Assembly (NCBI GenBank): GCA_017983635.1
Contig: JAGOBA010000008.1
Span: 62,001-126,000 of the forward strand
Length of the DNA stretch: 64,000 nucleotides
Reading direction: 5' to 3'
Origin: Alphaproteobacteria bacterium
Lineage (GTDB): Bacteria > Pseudomonadota > Alphaproteobacteria > Micropepsales > Micropepsaceae
The position numbers were made by a program, and so were the translations under genes. The notes beneath the pieces were generated by a model. It was not told where the DNA came from, made no database searches, and worked only from the letters and a program-made list of their open reading frames with translations. Numbering within the stretch: the stretch's first letter is position 1; every line of letters starts with the position of its first letter. Positions 17,308-26,761 of this stretch are shown one piece after another.

Positions 17308-18470
17308 GCGCCACCGCCTTGTGCAGCGCGCGCGGCGAGGACGCGTTCGCCATAGATGGCGAGGCCGACGGCCGGCGCGGGCCTGGGCGCGCCGAGTGCC
17401 GTTAGGAGATTGTCATAGCGGCCGCCTCCGGCGATCGGCGGGTTACCTGCCGCAGCGCGGAACTCGAACACGAAACCGGTGTAGTATTCCATGTTGCGGC
17501 CGAACTGCGCGGCGAACGTGGCGCGCGCGAGGTTGAAGCCGTGACGTTCGAGCAAGCCGAAGCGGCGCTCGAGCGCGGCGATCGCCGCGTCGAGCGGGAC
17601 GGCGGCGGTGCGCGCAAGCTTGCGCAGCGTTTCAACGGCTTGGTTCGCGGGGACCTTCACGTTGAGGTATGCCGTGATCGCGTCGGCGACGGCACGGGGC
17701 ATGCGCGCGGCGGACGCATCGGCTGCCTGCGCCAAAAACCTATCGGTGATTTCTTCGATCGTGCGGGTGCCGATCGGCTTGATGCCGCCGAGGCTGAGCG
17801 CATCGCGCAGGACGGCGCGCGCTTCTTCCGGCGGTAGCGTGCCGACATGGGCCAAGAACGCGTTGCCGCTTTCGGCTTCACCGGTCAGACGCTTCAGCAG
17901 TTCGTTCATGTAGGCCGGGCGCCAGACGTGACGGCGCAGGCGCTCCGCCCATTGCGGCGCGAGACCGAGCGCCTCGAGGAGGCTTGAGAAGATCGAGAGA
18001 TCGCCGAGCGTGACGTCGACGTTCTTCAAGCCGGTGCGTGCGAGCGCGTTGTCGGTGAGGATCAACGCTTCGGCGTCGGCTGCGGCCGGGTTCGCGGCGT
18101 TGATGTTTTCGAGGCCCGCATGCGTGCTTTGGCCCGGCTTCGTTGGATCGGCCGGGTTGTGGCGGAAGACGGGGCCTGCGTAGCAGAGTTTTGCCGGGCG
18201 GTCGGCCGCCGGGGTGCGCGCGAGATAGGCTTGGCAGGTCGGGATCGTGAGGTCTGGGCGCAGGCAGAGTTCGCGACCGTCGGGACCGCTGAAGACATAG
18301 GTGCGGCGGCGCAAGTCTTCGCCCATCCGATCGAGAAAAGCGTCAGCGGGCTGGGCGATGGCGGGCTCGATACGCTCGGCGCCGTAGGTCTTGAACACGT
18401 CGAGCAACGCCGCCGTCTGCGCTTCGAGCGCGGCAATCGTGTCGGCGTCATATGGCGGGGCAGCGATCAT
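17304..18470 (-). CDS. hisZ: ATP phosphoribosyltransferase regulatory subunit
   Basis: 388 residues from the ATG at 18470, which overlaps the hisS stop (ATGA); the open frame further upstream is inside hisS. It is a histidyl-tRNA-synthetase-like protein without the anticodon-binding domain: motif 2-like [10 protein letters not shown] and motif 3-like [13 protein letters not shown] remain. HisZ cannot charge tRNA; it binds HisG and transmits histidine inhibition. Middle gene of hisS-hisZ-hisG. Confidence 0.9.
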   Translation of the reverse strand: MIAAPPYDADTIAALEAQTAALLDVFKTYGAERIEPAIAQPADAFLDRMGEDLRRRTYVFSGPDGRELCLRPDLTIPTCQAYLARTPAADRPAKLCYAGPVFRHNPADPTKPGQSTHAGLENINAANPAAADAEALILTDNALARTGLKNVDVTLGDLSIFSSLLEALGLAPQWAERLRRHVWRPAYMNELLKRLTGEAESGNAFLAHVGTLPPEEARAVLRDALSLGGIKPIGTRTIEEITDRFLAQAADASAARMPRAVADAITAYLNVKVPANQAVETLRKLARTAAVPLDAAIAALERRFGLLERHGFNLARATFAAQFGRNMEYYTGFVFEFRAAAGNPPIAGGGRYDNLLTALGAPRPAPAVGLAIYGERVLAARAAQGGGA

Positions 18471-19948
18471 GCGGAGGCTTGCGCGGCCAAGATCTTCTTC
18501 ACCGCCGTGACGAGTTCGCTGCGCGGCACGGTGACTTGCGCTTGCGAACCGGTCGCCCATTGCGCGCGGTCCTTGATCTCTTTCGCTTGTTCCGCGCCGA
18601 GGATCAGGTCTTTGAGCGTGATCACGCCTTTCGCGCGTTCGTCGCTGCCTTCGATGACGGCGACGGGGCTCATACGCTTATCGGCGTATTTCAGTTGCGC
18701 CTTCATGCCGGAGGTGCCGGTGTAAACCTCGGCGCGAATGCCGGCGGCGCGCAGCTCACGGGCCATGGCGACGTAGCTTGCGACGGCGTCCTTATCCATC
18801 GCAAGCACGACGACGGGCCCGAACGTTGCTTCCTTCGTGCCGCGCGCGGCGAGCGCCGCGAGCAGGCGGCTGACGCCGATCGAGATGCCGGTCGCCGGGA
18901 CTTGCACGCCCTTGAAGCGGGTGACGAGATCGTCGTAGCGGCCGCCGCCGGCGACGGAGCCGACGCGCACGACTTGGCCGTCTTCGTTTTTGATCTCGAA
19001 CGTGAGTTCCGCCTCGATCACGGGGCCAGTGTAATAGGCAAGACCGCGCACGACGGAAGGATCGAAGCGCACGCGCTTGCCGTCGTAACCAGCGCCGCTC
19101 AACGCGGCATCGATCTGGCGGAGTTCGGCGACACCCGCTTGGCCGTCGGCGCTGTCGCCGACGAGTCGTTCGAGTTCGCCGAGGAACGAGCCGCGATCGG
19201 TCGAGCCCGCTTCGGTAAAAGCCAGCACGCGGGCGATGGCGTTCGGTGAGAGGTTCGCGCCCTTGGTGAAGTCGCCGGAGTCGTCTTTACGGCCGGGACC
19301 CAACAGTTGGCGCACGGCGTCCGGTCCCAGACGGTCGAGCTTGTCGATGGCCCGCAGCACGGCGAGGCGTTGGCCTTCGCCGTCCTTGCCCTGCGGGATG
19401 CCAACCGCTTCAAGTACACCGTTCAGAATCTTGCGGTTGTTGACCTTGACGATGTAGTCGCCGCCGAGGCCGAGTTTCTCCAGCGTGTCGCACGTCATCA
19501 TGCAAAGTTCGGCGTCGGCCAGCATGCTCGCTGTGCCGACCGTGTCGGCGTCGAACTGGGTGAATTCGCGATAGCGGCCGGGGCCGGGCTTTTCGTTCCG
19601 GAAGACTTGGCCGACTTGATAGCGACGGAACGGCTTCGGGAGCGCGTCGAAATTCTCGGCAACGAAGCGAGCGAGCGGCGCGGTCAGATCGTAGCGCAGC
19701 GAGAGCCACTGCTCATCGTCGTCGCGGAACGCGAAGACGCCTTCGTTCGGGCGGTCTTGATCCGGCAGAAACTTGCCCAGCGCGTCGGCGTATTCGATAA
19801 CCGGCGTTTCGAGCGGGTCGAAGCCGTAGGACTCATAGACGCCGCGGATGACGTCGAGCATGTGGCGCTCGGCCAAAAGCTCCGCCCCAAGCCGGTCGCG
19901 GAAGCCGCGCGGCTTTTCGGCACTGGTATTGGTCGGCTTTTCGCTCAT
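18467..19948 (-). CDS. hisS: Histidyl-tRNA synthetase
   Basis: 493 residues, class II synthetase charging tRNA-His. Visible: motif 2 [20 protein letters not shown], the histidine-specific [16 protein letters not shown], motif 3 region [15 protein letters not shown], and a C-terminal anticodon-binding domain with [15 protein letters not shown] and GVITLKDL. Placed first in an operon with hisZ and hisG by 4-bp overlaps, so tRNA charging and histidine synthesis are made together. Upstream sequence up to 20068 contains the left REP copy but no recognised leader attenuator. Confidence 0.95.
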   Translation of the reverse strand: MSEKPTNTSAEKPRGFRDRLGAELLAERHMLDVIRGVYESYGFDPLETPVIEYADALGKFLPDQDRPNEGVFAFRDDDEQWLSLRYDLTAPLARFVAENFDALPKPFRRYQVGQVFRNEKPGPGRYREFTQFDADTVGTASMLADAELCMMTCDTLEKLGLGGDYIVKVNNRKILNGVLEAVGIPQGKDGEGQRLAVLRAIDKLDRLGPDAVRQLLGPGRKDDSGDFTKGANLSPNAIARVLAFTEAGSTDRGSFLGELERLVGDSADGQAGVAELRQIDAALSGAGYDGKRVRFDPSVVRGLAYYTGPVIEAELTFEIKNEDGQVVRVGSVAGGGRYDDLVTRFKGVQVPATGISIGVSRLLAALAARGTKEATFGPVVVLAMDKDAVASYVAMARELRAAGIRAEVYTGTSGMKAQLKYADKRMSPVAVIEGSDERAKGVITLKDLILGAEQAKEIKDRAQWATGSQAQVTVPRSELVTAVKKILAAQASA

Positions 19949-20017
19949 AAGGCCGCGTTGGTACCCCGGCGGCGTGGCGGCAGCAAGGCGGGAGAGATTA
20001 ATAAGGTTTGGGATTGG

Positions 20018-20047
20018 CGTCCCTGGGACCGCGGGCGTCCCGCCCGC
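20018..20047. repeat. Left REP copy of the RAYT element
   Basis: A 30-base sequence starting CGTCCCTGGGACCGCGGGCG whose exact reverse complement lies at 20716-20745. It contains its own hairpin GCGGGCG-TCC-CGCCCGC. The two copies frame the transposase gene as inverted repeats about 670 bp apart. Confidence 0.85.
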
Positions 20048-20068
20048 CCTTTTCCTTACGGTGTTGGT

Positions 20069-20713
20069 TCAATCGCTTGGGGAGATTCGTCCACCCCAAG
20101 CACTGCCGTAACGCCATTCTTCCGGAACTCGACACAGCCCCGCAACGACCGGATTCATCTCGATGTAATGCAACGCGTTAGCGTAGTGCAGATCGTCGCG
20201 AATTGCGCGGTCGAAGTATTCGGGCGCCCAGAACATGCCTTCGCGCTTCAGGATGGCGTTCGCCTTCTTCGCTGTGAACGACTTCCAAGCGTGGGTAATC
20301 GACGAAAGCGTCCAATCGGCGAGTGGCGTCGCGAGGACGTGGACGTGGGTCGGCATGATCGACCATGCATGTAGCCGATAACGCACCGCGTCGAAATGCA
20401 GAAGGGCTCGTTCGACGAGGTCGGCGATCTCAGGTTTCGACAACGCTCTCGAGCCGTGACCTTGATCGAGCGCAACCTCCATACGACGGCGACGCTCAAG
20501 GTCAATTTTATCGGCAGCCACGCTGGCGAGTTCCATGCGCCATTGTTCTAGAACTGACATCGGCAAGCTGTCGCCAAGGCGAAACGTGATTGCCTGCGCG
20601 AATTCGCCCGCTTCCCAATGCGGGACGTAGCCGCGCGAGTGCCATGTTGGTGTGGGCAATGGGATTGTTCCTAGACCGCGGAGGTTTTTTGCCCGCTCTT
20701 GCGTTGTGAACAA
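20069..20713 (-). mobile_element. REP-associated tyrosine transposase (RAYT, Y1/HUH family)
   Basis: Up to 214 residues. HUH nuclease motif in MPTHVHVLATPL (His-x-His) and a downstream Tyr in EYFDRAIRDDLHYANALHYI are typical of IS200-like Y1 transposases; WHSRGYVPHWEAGEFAQAIT at the N-terminus is typical of the RAYT branch. No ATG is available at the 5' end: the frame opens with TTG at 20713, 3 bases from the right REP, with a second TTG at 20659, so the start is uncertain. RAYTs are usually single-copy, domesticated, and nick REP sequences. Here the gene is framed by perfect REP inverted repeats and sits between hisS and the PQQ dehydrogenase. Confidence 0.85.
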
Positions 20714-20715
20714 GA

Positions 20716-20745
20716 GCGGGCGGGACGCCCGCGGTCCCAGGGACG
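20716..20745. repeat. Right REP copy, abutting the PQQ dehydrogenase stop
   Basis: Exact reverse complement of 20018-20047. It ends directly before the stop codon (20746-20748) of the PQQ dehydrogenase, so it lies in the 3' untranslated region of that mRNA, where its GC-rich hairpin could stabilise or end the transcript. Confidence 0.85.
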
Positions 20746-23007
20746 TCAGTTCGGCGGCGGCGAGGGGGCTGGCGGCGGCGCGGCCGCCGCTTTCTGTTCC
20801 GCGTCGTAGGCGGCGTTTGCGAGCGAGAGGATGTAGGCCTTGATCGCGTCGACGTCCTCTATCTTGATCTGGTCGGCGAAGGAGGCCATGCCGTTATCCT
20901 TGCGCTCGCCGTCGAGGACGATTTCCTTGTAGCGGTCGAACGTCTCGGGTGCGGAATATCGCAAGTCCGGGACAACGCCGCTCGCCATGGCGAAGAAGCC
21001 GTGGCAGACGCTGCAGTAACGGTGGTAAGTCGCGTCACCCTTTGCGACGACCGCAGCGCTTGCGGTTTGCGTCGGCGGCTTCGCCATCGGTGCGCGCGGG
21101 TTGGGCTCGGCCTCGATCGTCTTTTGACCGCCGAGCTTGAAGGCAAAGATCTTGCCTTCATTTCCGTATTTGAGGATCGCGTTGGCGGGTTCAGGCGAGA
21201 GCGTAAGGCCGACGCCGCCCCAGCCGGCGAGGACGACAACGTATTGTTCGCCATCGACGCTGTAGGTCACGGGCGGCGCGATGATGCCGGTCTTGGCGTC
21301 CATCTTCCAAAGCTCCTCGCCCGTCTCGGCCTTCCAGGCGCGGAACAAGCCATCGCCCGCGCCTTGGAAGACAAGGTTGCCCGCGGTCGTCAGCGTGCCG
21401 CCGTTCCAGAACGTGGCGTGCTTGACGCGCCAAACTTCCTTTTGATTGATGGGATCCCAGGCGATCAGCGAGCCTTCGATCGGCGGCAAGGGCTGACCGG
21501 CGGCCAGCGCCTTCATCGTCAGCGTCGAAATCGCGCCGAAATCGAGACCGGTGTTCCAGACGCCGGGCTTCACGTCGCGCGCCTTGTCGTAGACGAACAT
21601 CTGCGGCGTCAGCTGCGAGGGGATGTAAACGAGCTTCGTCTGCGGATTGAACGACATCGGTTGCCAGTTATGGCCACCGTGCGGCGAGGGCTGCACCATC
21701 TTCGGCGCGTCGCGGTACGACGACATCGCGGGGTTCTCGATCGGGCGGCCCTTCTCATCGAGGCCCTTGGCCCAGGTCACTGGAACGTAGTTCTTGCCCG
21801 ATATGAACTCGCCAGTCGCGCGGTCAAGCACGTAGAAAAAGCCGTTCTTCGGCGCATGCATCAGCGCCTTGCGGATCTGACCATTGATCTCGAGGTCGGC
21901 CAGAATGATGTGCTGGGTCGCGGTGAAGTCCCAGGTGTCGCCGGGCGTTTCTTGGAAGTGCCAAGCCATCTCGCCGGTATCGGGTTTGATGGCGACAATC
22001 GAAGAAAGATAGAGATTGTCGCCACCGCCTGGCGACCGCAGATAGCGGCTCCACGGGCTGCCATTGCCGGTGCCGATATAGAGCAGGTCGAGATCGGGGT
22101 CGTAGGCCATCGAATCCCAGACGGTGCCGCCACCACCGACTTCCCAGTACTTCCAGCCTTGCGGGTCTGCCTTCCAGGTCGGCAGTGCCGCTTTCAAGTG
22201 TTCGTTCTCGACCGGCACACGCGGGTCGCCGGGCACGGTGTAGAAGCGCCAGAGCTGCTTGCCCGTGTCGGCGTCATAAGCGGTAATGTAGCCGCGCACG
22301 CCGAGTTCGGCGCCGCCATTGCCGATGATCACCTTGCCGCGAATGATGCGCGGCGCGCCCGTGACCGTGTAGGGCTTGGTGCGGTCGACGGTTTGGATGT
22401 CCCAGACGGGCTTGCCGGTCTTCGCATCGAGCGCGACCAGGCGGCCGTCGAGCGTGCCGACATAGACGCGGCCCTTCCACACAGCGACACCGCGGTTGAC
22501 GACGTCGCAGCAGGGTTTGCGCGCCGTCTCGCCGGGGACTTCGGGATCATAGGTCCAAAGTTCCTCACCGGTCTTGGCGTCGAGCGCATAGACTTTGCTC
22601 CACGAGCCGGTCGCAAACATCACACCGTCGACGACGATGGGCGAGGCTTCAAGACCGCGGATCGTGCCGGTCTCGTATGTCCAAGCCAGCCCCAAGTCCT
22701 TCACGTTGTCGGCTTTGATCTTGTCGAGCGGCGAGAAGCGTTGCTCGCCGTAGGTGCGGCCATGGGCAAGCCAATTCTCGGGCTCGCTGTCGGCACCGAC
22801 AATGCGCGCAGCGTCGATGCCGGAAGTGGCGGAGCCGATGCGCTTAGCAATCGCTTGTGCTTTCGAGACGTCGACGGGTTCGGTGCCCTCGACGACGTTC
22901 GTGACTGTGGTCGGCGCGCCGCCGAAGCGCGAACCCAGCAACGGGATTGCCAACACGAGCGCGACCGCCGCCGCGACCAAACCGAGACGTGAGTTCTCTG
23001 ATGTCAT
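20746..23007 (-). CDS. PQQ-dependent alcohol dehydrogenase with C-terminal cytochrome c domain
   Basis: 753 residues from the ATG at 23007 (MTSENSRLGLVAAAVALVLA), giving an N-terminal signal/anchor helix at about 8-26. Eight-bladed quinoprotein propeller with repeated YALDAKTGEELWTY tryptophan-docking motifs, the vicinal cysteine pair ARKPCCDVVNRG found at the PQQ site, and a C-terminal haem domain CSVCH with NGMASF as probable axial methionine. It is a periplasmic quinohaemoprotein oxidising alcohols or aldehydes and passing electrons to the respiratory chain. No PQQ synthesis genes or partner subunits are nearby. Confidence 0.9.
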   Translation of the reverse strand: MTSENSRLGLVAAAVALVLAIPLLGSRFGGAPTTVTNVVEGTEPVDVSKAQAIAKRIGSATSGIDAARIVGADSEPENWLAHGRTYGEQRFSPLDKIKADNVKDLGLAWTYETGTIRGLEASPIVVDGVMFATGSWSKVYALDAKTGEELWTYDPEVPGETARKPCCDVVNRGVAVWKGRVYVGTLDGRLVALDAKTGKPVWDIQTVDRTKPYTVTGAPRIIRGKVIIGNGGAELGVRGYITAYDADTGKQLWRFYTVPGDPRVPVENEHLKAALPTWKADPQGWKYWEVGGGGTVWDSMAYDPDLDLLYIGTGNGSPWSRYLRSPGGGDNLYLSSIVAIKPDTGEMAWHFQETPGDTWDFTATQHIILADLEINGQIRKALMHAPKNGFFYVLDRATGEFISGKNYVPVTWAKGLDEKGRPIENPAMSSYRDAPKMVQPSPHGGHNWQPMSFNPQTKLVYIPSQLTPQMFVYDKARDVKPGVWNTGLDFGAISTLTMKALAAGQPLPPIEGSLIAWDPINQKEVWRVKHATFWNGGTLTTAGNLVFQGAGDGLFRAWKAETGEELWKMDAKTGIIAPPVTYSVDGEQYVVVLAGWGGVGLTLSPEPANAILKYGNEGKIFAFKLGGQKTIEAEPNPRAPMAKPPTQTASAAVVAKGDATYHRYCSVCHGFFAMASGVVPDLRYSAPETFDRYKEIVLDGERKDNGMASFADQIKIEDVDAIKAYILSLANAAYDAEQKAAAAPPPAPSPPPN

Positions 23008-23124
23008 GAAGTTTCCAGCCCTTTTTGAATGGCGACGGCGCGTTTGGAGCGCCTTGTTGGGTGGCACGGTAGCCATCCCTTGATACGGCCGCAACAGCAG
23101 GCGGGTTGCGGGCCGACGTTCTTC

Positions 23125-24375
23125 CTAGATCGGCTGGGGAAGGGCGACCATGAAAGTTGCACCTTCCACCGTCGCTTCGCCGCCATGGCGGCGGGCGATT
23201 TGGCGCACGAGGGCGAGGCCCAGGCCGGTGCCTTGCGCGGTCCCCGCAGTCGAGCGGAAGAACGGTTCGAAGATGCGTTCGCGGTCGGCTTCGGCGACGC
23301 CCGGGCCCTTGTCGGCGACGGTGAGTTTGGCTTTCGTGCCGTCTTCACCGACGCTGACTTCGACCGGCCGGGCGCCGTGGCGGTTCGCGTTTTCTAAAAG
23401 GTTGCGCAACAGGCGGCGCAGGAGGCGGGCGTCGCCGCGGACGGTGACCGGCTGGCCGGTGACAGCGACGCCGTCGTAGTGCGCGGCTTCTTCGGCGGCG
23501 AGCGCGAGAAGGTCGACGTCCTCCAGCGTGTCGAGGCGCTGCATCGCGTCGAGGCGGCTTGAGAGCAGGATTTCGTCGATCAGGTGATTGAGTTCGGCGA
23601 TGTCTTGTTCGAGTTCGGCGCGCCGGGCGGGGTCGGCCTTTTCCTTCAGCAGTTCGACGCTCATGCGCAGACGGGTGAGTGGTGTGCGCAGTTCGTGCGA
23701 AGCGTTGGCGAGCAGCATTTTGTGCGCCTTCACCAAATCTTCGATGCGTTCGGCGGCGCGGTTGAAGCTGGCGGCCACGCCCGCAACTTCATCCTTACCT
23801 TCGACTTTCACGCGCGCGGTGAGGTCGCCGGCGCCGAGCGACTCCACGCCTTGCTGCAGACGTTCGAGGCGGCGGGTGAGGCCGCGCACGATCGGGTAGG
23901 AGCCGAGCGCAAGGAGCAACGCCACGAGAGCGAGGTGGCCGAAGAAGCCGATGCCGCCGCGGAAGTGACGCTCGAATGGCGGACGCACGACAATCTGGCG
24001 GCCGTCAGCGAGTGGGAACGACCAGACCGGCGGGCGGTGACGATCGAACCAGCGTTTCTCGCGATCTTCGAGCTCGCTGGGCGTTGGCAATGCCCTGCCG
24101 GAGGCGCCGAGCGGTTTGCCGTCGGAAGAATAGAGCGCGAGGTCGGCCTTCAGCAGGCGAGCGAGACGCTCGACAGCTTTTTGCTGCTCGGCTGCCGGGG
24201 CGTTCGGATCGGCGAGGGCTGCGGTCGCGACGCCGCTCGCCATCGAGAATGCGTCTCGTGCGGTTTCGAGTTCGGGGCCGGTGCGCCAAACAAGAATGGA
24301 GACAATGATCACGAGCGCGAGGGTTGCTACGATCGTGAGATAGACTTTCAAATAGAGCCGATTGAAGATGCCCAT
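23125..24375 (-). CDS. Membrane sensor histidine kinase
   Basis: 416 residues. TM1 at about 10-30, a periplasmic loop to about 142, TM2 at 143-163, a HAMP domain to about 215, and the H-box ASHELRTPLTRLR with phospho-accepting H227. ATP-binding motifs NLLENANRHG (N), DKGPGV (G1) and GTGLGLALVRQI (G2) are intact. Overall it resembles CpxA/RstB-type kinases. Its start is 3 bp after the response regulator stop, so the pair is co-expressed. The periplasmic loop, rich in charged residues, should sense an envelope signal. Confidence 0.9.
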   Translation of the reverse strand: MGIFNRLYLKVYLTIVATLALVIIVSILVWRTGPELETARDAFSMASGVATAALADPNAPAAEQQKAVERLARLLKADLALYSSDGKPLGASGRALPTPSELEDREKRWFDRHRPPVWSFPLADGRQIVVRPPFERHFRGGIGFFGHLALVALLLALGSYPIVRGLTRRLERLQQGVESLGAGDLTARVKVEGKDEVAGVAASFNRAAERIEDLVKAHKMLLANASHELRTPLTRLRMSVELLKEKADPARRAELEQDIAELNHLIDEILLSSRLDAMQRLDTLEDVDLLALAAEEAAHYDGVAVTGQPVTVRGDARLLRRLLRNLLENANRHGARPVEVSVGEDGTKAKLTVADKGPGVAEADRERIFEPFFRSTAGTAQGTGLGLALVRQIARRHGGEATVEGATFMVALPQPI

Positions 24376-24378
24376 CGC

Positions 24379-25065
24379 TTAGTCCTGCGCCTTCGCGAAG
24401 ACGTAGCCGGCGCCGCGCACGGTGAGAACGCGATGCGGCTTCTTGGGATCGTCTTCGATGGCGGCGCGAATGCGGGAAATGTGGACGTCGATCGAGCGGT
24501 CGAACGCTTCGATCGTTTCACCCTTCACGACGTCGAACAGCGCGTCGCGGGAGAGCACGCGCCCTGCCCGTTCGGCGAGCGCGAGCAGCACCGCGAACTG
24601 ATAGCTGGTGAGCGGGCGCGCAGTTCCATCAACGCGGACTTCGCGGGCGTCCTTGTCGATTTCGAGGCGGCCGAAGCGCAGCGTGCTGGCAGTTGCGCCC
24701 GCGTGCGCGCGGCGTAGGATCGAGCGCAGCCGGGCCAAAAGCTCGCGCGGTTCGAAGGGCTTCGGCAGATAGTCATCGGCACCGAGTTCGAGGCCGACGA
24801 CGCGGTCCATGGCATCGCCGCGGGCGGTCAGCATCAGGATCGGCGTTTGGCTTTCGGCGCGCACTTGCTTGCAGACCTCAAGGCCATCCATGTCCGGGAG
24901 CATGAGGTCGAGAACCAGGGCGTCGAAGCTCTCGCGCTTGTTCAACGTCAGACCGGCATTGCCGGTTGCGGCGTGGGTCACGCGAAAGCCCGCCCCGTTC
25001 AGATAGTCTTCGACCATCCGAGCGAGGCGGGGATCGTCTTCGATCAAGAGAATGCGGTCGGCCAC
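24379..25065 (-). CDS. OmpR-family response regulator
   Basis: 228 residues from the GTG at 25065 (VADRILLIEDDPRL), with GAGG upstream; earlier in-frame starts lie before the conserved fold. Receiver domain: acidic pair D10-D11, phosphoacceptor D53 in LVLDLMLP, T80 and K102 in PKPFEP. C-terminal winged helix with RSIDVHISRIRAAIE and TVRGAGYVF. Partner of the kinase that follows. Because a Spy/CpxP-like gene precedes it, the trio looks like a CpxRA-CpxP-type envelope stress module. Confidence 0.92.
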   Translation of the reverse strand: MADRILLIEDDPRLARMVEDYLNGAGFRVTHAATGNAGLTLNKRESFDALVLDLMLPDMDGLEVCKQVRAESQTPILMLTARGDAMDRVVGLELGADDYLPKPFEPRELLARLRSILRRAHAGATASTLRFGRLEIDKDAREVRVDGTARPLTSYQFAVLLALAERAGRVLSRDALFDVVKGETIEAFDRSIDVHISRIRAAIEDDPKKPHRVLTVRGAGYVFAKAQD

Positions 25066-25096
25066 GCGTGCTTTATCCTCGTGACCGGCCACGCAA

Positions 25097-25606
25097 TCAG
25101 AACGCCCAGTGCTCCGCAAGCTTCGCACGCTGCGCCGGCGTTAACACGTCGGCCGCGTCCGCCATGCCTTGCGTCAGGCGCTTGGAGACGTCGTCGGCGA
25201 GCGCCAGGTGTTCGGCGCGCAGCGCTTCGAGTGCGGCACGGTCGGTCTTGGGCTGACGCAGGAGTTCGACGATCCGGCCTTTCGCCCCACGCATCTTGCC
25301 GTGCACGGGGACAAGGTCCGTTGCCATACCCTCCGCGATCACCGTTAACTTTTGCTTCTGATCGGCCGTAGCATCGATTGCCCAAGCGAGATGGCCAACC
25401 ATGCGCGCCGCATGCTCCTTCGCTTTGGCTGGATCAATCGGCCCACGCTCGTGATGACCGCCGCCCCAGTGGCGACCCATGCCGGGACCCATGCCGTGAC
25501 CGAACGCAGTCGTGGCCATGCCCCCGCCTACAACGCCGATGAGCGCTGCGGCCGCAAGTGCCGCAAAGCCAAAGCGGCGGCGGGATGAATTCGTTTGTTC
25601 AGACAT
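25097..25606 (-). CDS. Spy/CpxP-like periplasmic protein
   Basis: 169 residues from the ATG at 25606, with GGAG 8 bases upstream; the much longer open frame upstream has no coding signal. An N-terminal export signal (about 10-36, FAALAAAALIGVVGGGMATT) is followed by a histidine/glycine-rich stretch (HGMGPGMGRHWGGGHHERG) that could bind metal. The rest is helical with an LTPAQ motif near the C-terminus, as in Spy and CpxP, which act as periplasmic chaperones and, for CpxP, inhibit CpxA. It is 31 bp before the response regulator and probably starts the operon. Confidence 0.8.
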   Translation of the reverse strand: MSEQTNSSRRRFGFAALAAAALIGVVGGGMATTAFGHGMGPGMGRHWGGGHHERGPIDPAKAKEHAARMVGHLAWAIDATADQKQKLTVIAEGMATDLVPVHGKMRGAKGRIVELLRQPKTDRAALEALRAEHLALADDVSKRLTQGMADAADVLTPAQRAKLAEHWAF

Positions 25607-25831
25607 TGATGTGCTCCATGAGGGGGGCGTTTCTTCGCCCTGCCGTAGATAAAGATCGGGGTGAGCCGTTTCGCGCGGTTCTCGGCAAAGTAAAGTAATG
25701 TTGCCGCATACGAGATGTTCTTGGGGTGTTCCTGCGTCAGTTGGCGCAAAATTCAGATTGTATGGGGCGGTGCTTGCGGCTCTAATCCGCCGCCTTTCGG
25801 CCCCTCCCGACCTTACGACAAACGGATTCCC
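25607..25831. promoter_or_regulatory. Divergent promoter region between Spy-like gene and secF
   Basis: About 225 bases. It holds AAAGTAAAGTAATG at 25687-25700, a tandem GTAA repeat that could be bound by the OmpR-family regulator encoded downstream but does not match the GTAAA-N5-GTAAA CpxR spacing. Otherwise no clear signal is visible. Confidence 0.3.
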
Positions 25832-26761
25832 ATGGCGCGTCTTTCCCTGATTCCCGACAATACCAAGTTCGACTTCGTCGGGCGGCGCTACTTGGCGTTT
25901 GCGGTGGACGGGTTTCTGGTCGTGGCGACGATTCTGTCGCTTTGGTTTCAAGGGCTCAATCTGGGCATCGACTTCACCGGCGGCGTGGTGATCGAGGCGG
26001 CCAGCGACACGAAGATCGACATCGGTGCACTACGCGGAAAGCTCGGCACCCTGGGGTTCGGCGAAGTCGCCATTCAGAATTTCGGCAGCGACAAGGACGT
26101 GCTCATTCGCGTGCAGCCGTCGGCGCAGATCACCGGTCAGGAACAGGTGGTCGCGAACAAGATCAAGGCCGCGCTTGGGTCCGGGCTTCGCATTCTGCGG
26201 CAAGAGGCGGTCGGGCCCAAGGTTTCGGGCGAGCTCTTCCAGTCGGGCGTGATCGCGACGTTGCTCGCGATCGTGATGATCGGCGTCTATGTCGCGTTCC
26301 GCTTCGAGTGGCAGTTCGGCGTGTCGGGTTTGATCGCGACAGGCCACGACGTGTTGGTCGCGGTCGGCATGTATTCGCTGTTCCAGTTCGATTTCAATTT
26401 GACCTCGGTCGCGGCGCTTCTGTTGCTCGCTGGTTATTCGATCAACGACACGGTCGTGGTGTTCGACCGAATTCGCGAGAACCGGCGCAAGTACAAGCAG
26501 ATGGGATTGGGCGACCTGATCAATCTGTCGACGAACCAGACGCTGTCCCGCACGTTCCTGACCAGCTTCACGACCGCGCTGTCGGTCGTGCCGCTTATCC
26601 TGTTCGGCGGCGAGGCGTTGTTCGGGTTTGCGGCCACGATCCTGTGGGGCATCGTGATCGGCACGTACTCATCGGTGTTCGTGGCGTCGTGCCTCTTGCT
26701 CTATATGCCCACGATCACTATGGGCCAACCGCGCGCGGAACCGAAAGGTGCGCAGGTTTGA
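25832..26761 (+). CDS. secF: Protein-export membrane protein SecF
   Basis: 309 residues from the ATG at 25832 (MARLSLIPDNTKFDFVGRRY); upstream frame is non-coding. Six helices with the SecF signature LGIDFTGGVVIEAAS after TM1, a periplasmic P4-like domain, then VSGLIATGHDVLVAVGMYSL, AGYSINDTVVVFDRIRENRR and SRTFLTSFTTALSVVPLILF. SecDF uses the proton gradient to pull proteins through SecYEG. SecD is not next to it, which is unusual because secD and secF are normally adjacent; the upstream neighbour is the divergent Spy-like gene. Confidence 0.92.
   Translation: MARLSLIPDNTKFDFVGRRYLAFAVDGFLVVATILSLWFQGLNLGIDFTGGVVIEAASDTKIDIGALRGKLGTLGFGEVAIQNFGSDKDVLIRVQPSAQITGQEQVVANKIKAALGSGLRILRQEAVGPKVSGELFQSGVIATLLAIVMIGVYVAFRFEWQFGVSGLIATGHDVLVAVGMYSLFQFDFNLTSVAALLLLAGYSINDTVVVFDRIRENRRKYKQMGLGDLINLSTNQTLSRTFLTSFTTALSVVPLILFGGEALFGFAATILWGIVIGTYSSVFVASCLLLYMPTITMGQPRAEPKGAQV

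Noticed and set aside
21001-22992. 663-codon plus-strand frame opposite the PQQ dehydrogenase
   Set aside because: Antisense shadow; no motif, and the opposite strand has an intact quinoprotein with a haem site.
23020-23094. Sequence translating as PPNKALQTRRR upstream of the PQQ dehydrogenase, resembling an integron attC half (ACCCAACAAGGCGCT)
   Set aside because: Only one core-like half site is seen; no matching GTTRRRY partner, cassette array or integrase in the window.
25687-25700. Possible CpxR box AAAGTAAAGTAATG
   Set aside because: The GTAA repeats are directly adjacent instead of about five bases apart, so it does not match the CpxR consensus; kept only as a note on the promoter region.
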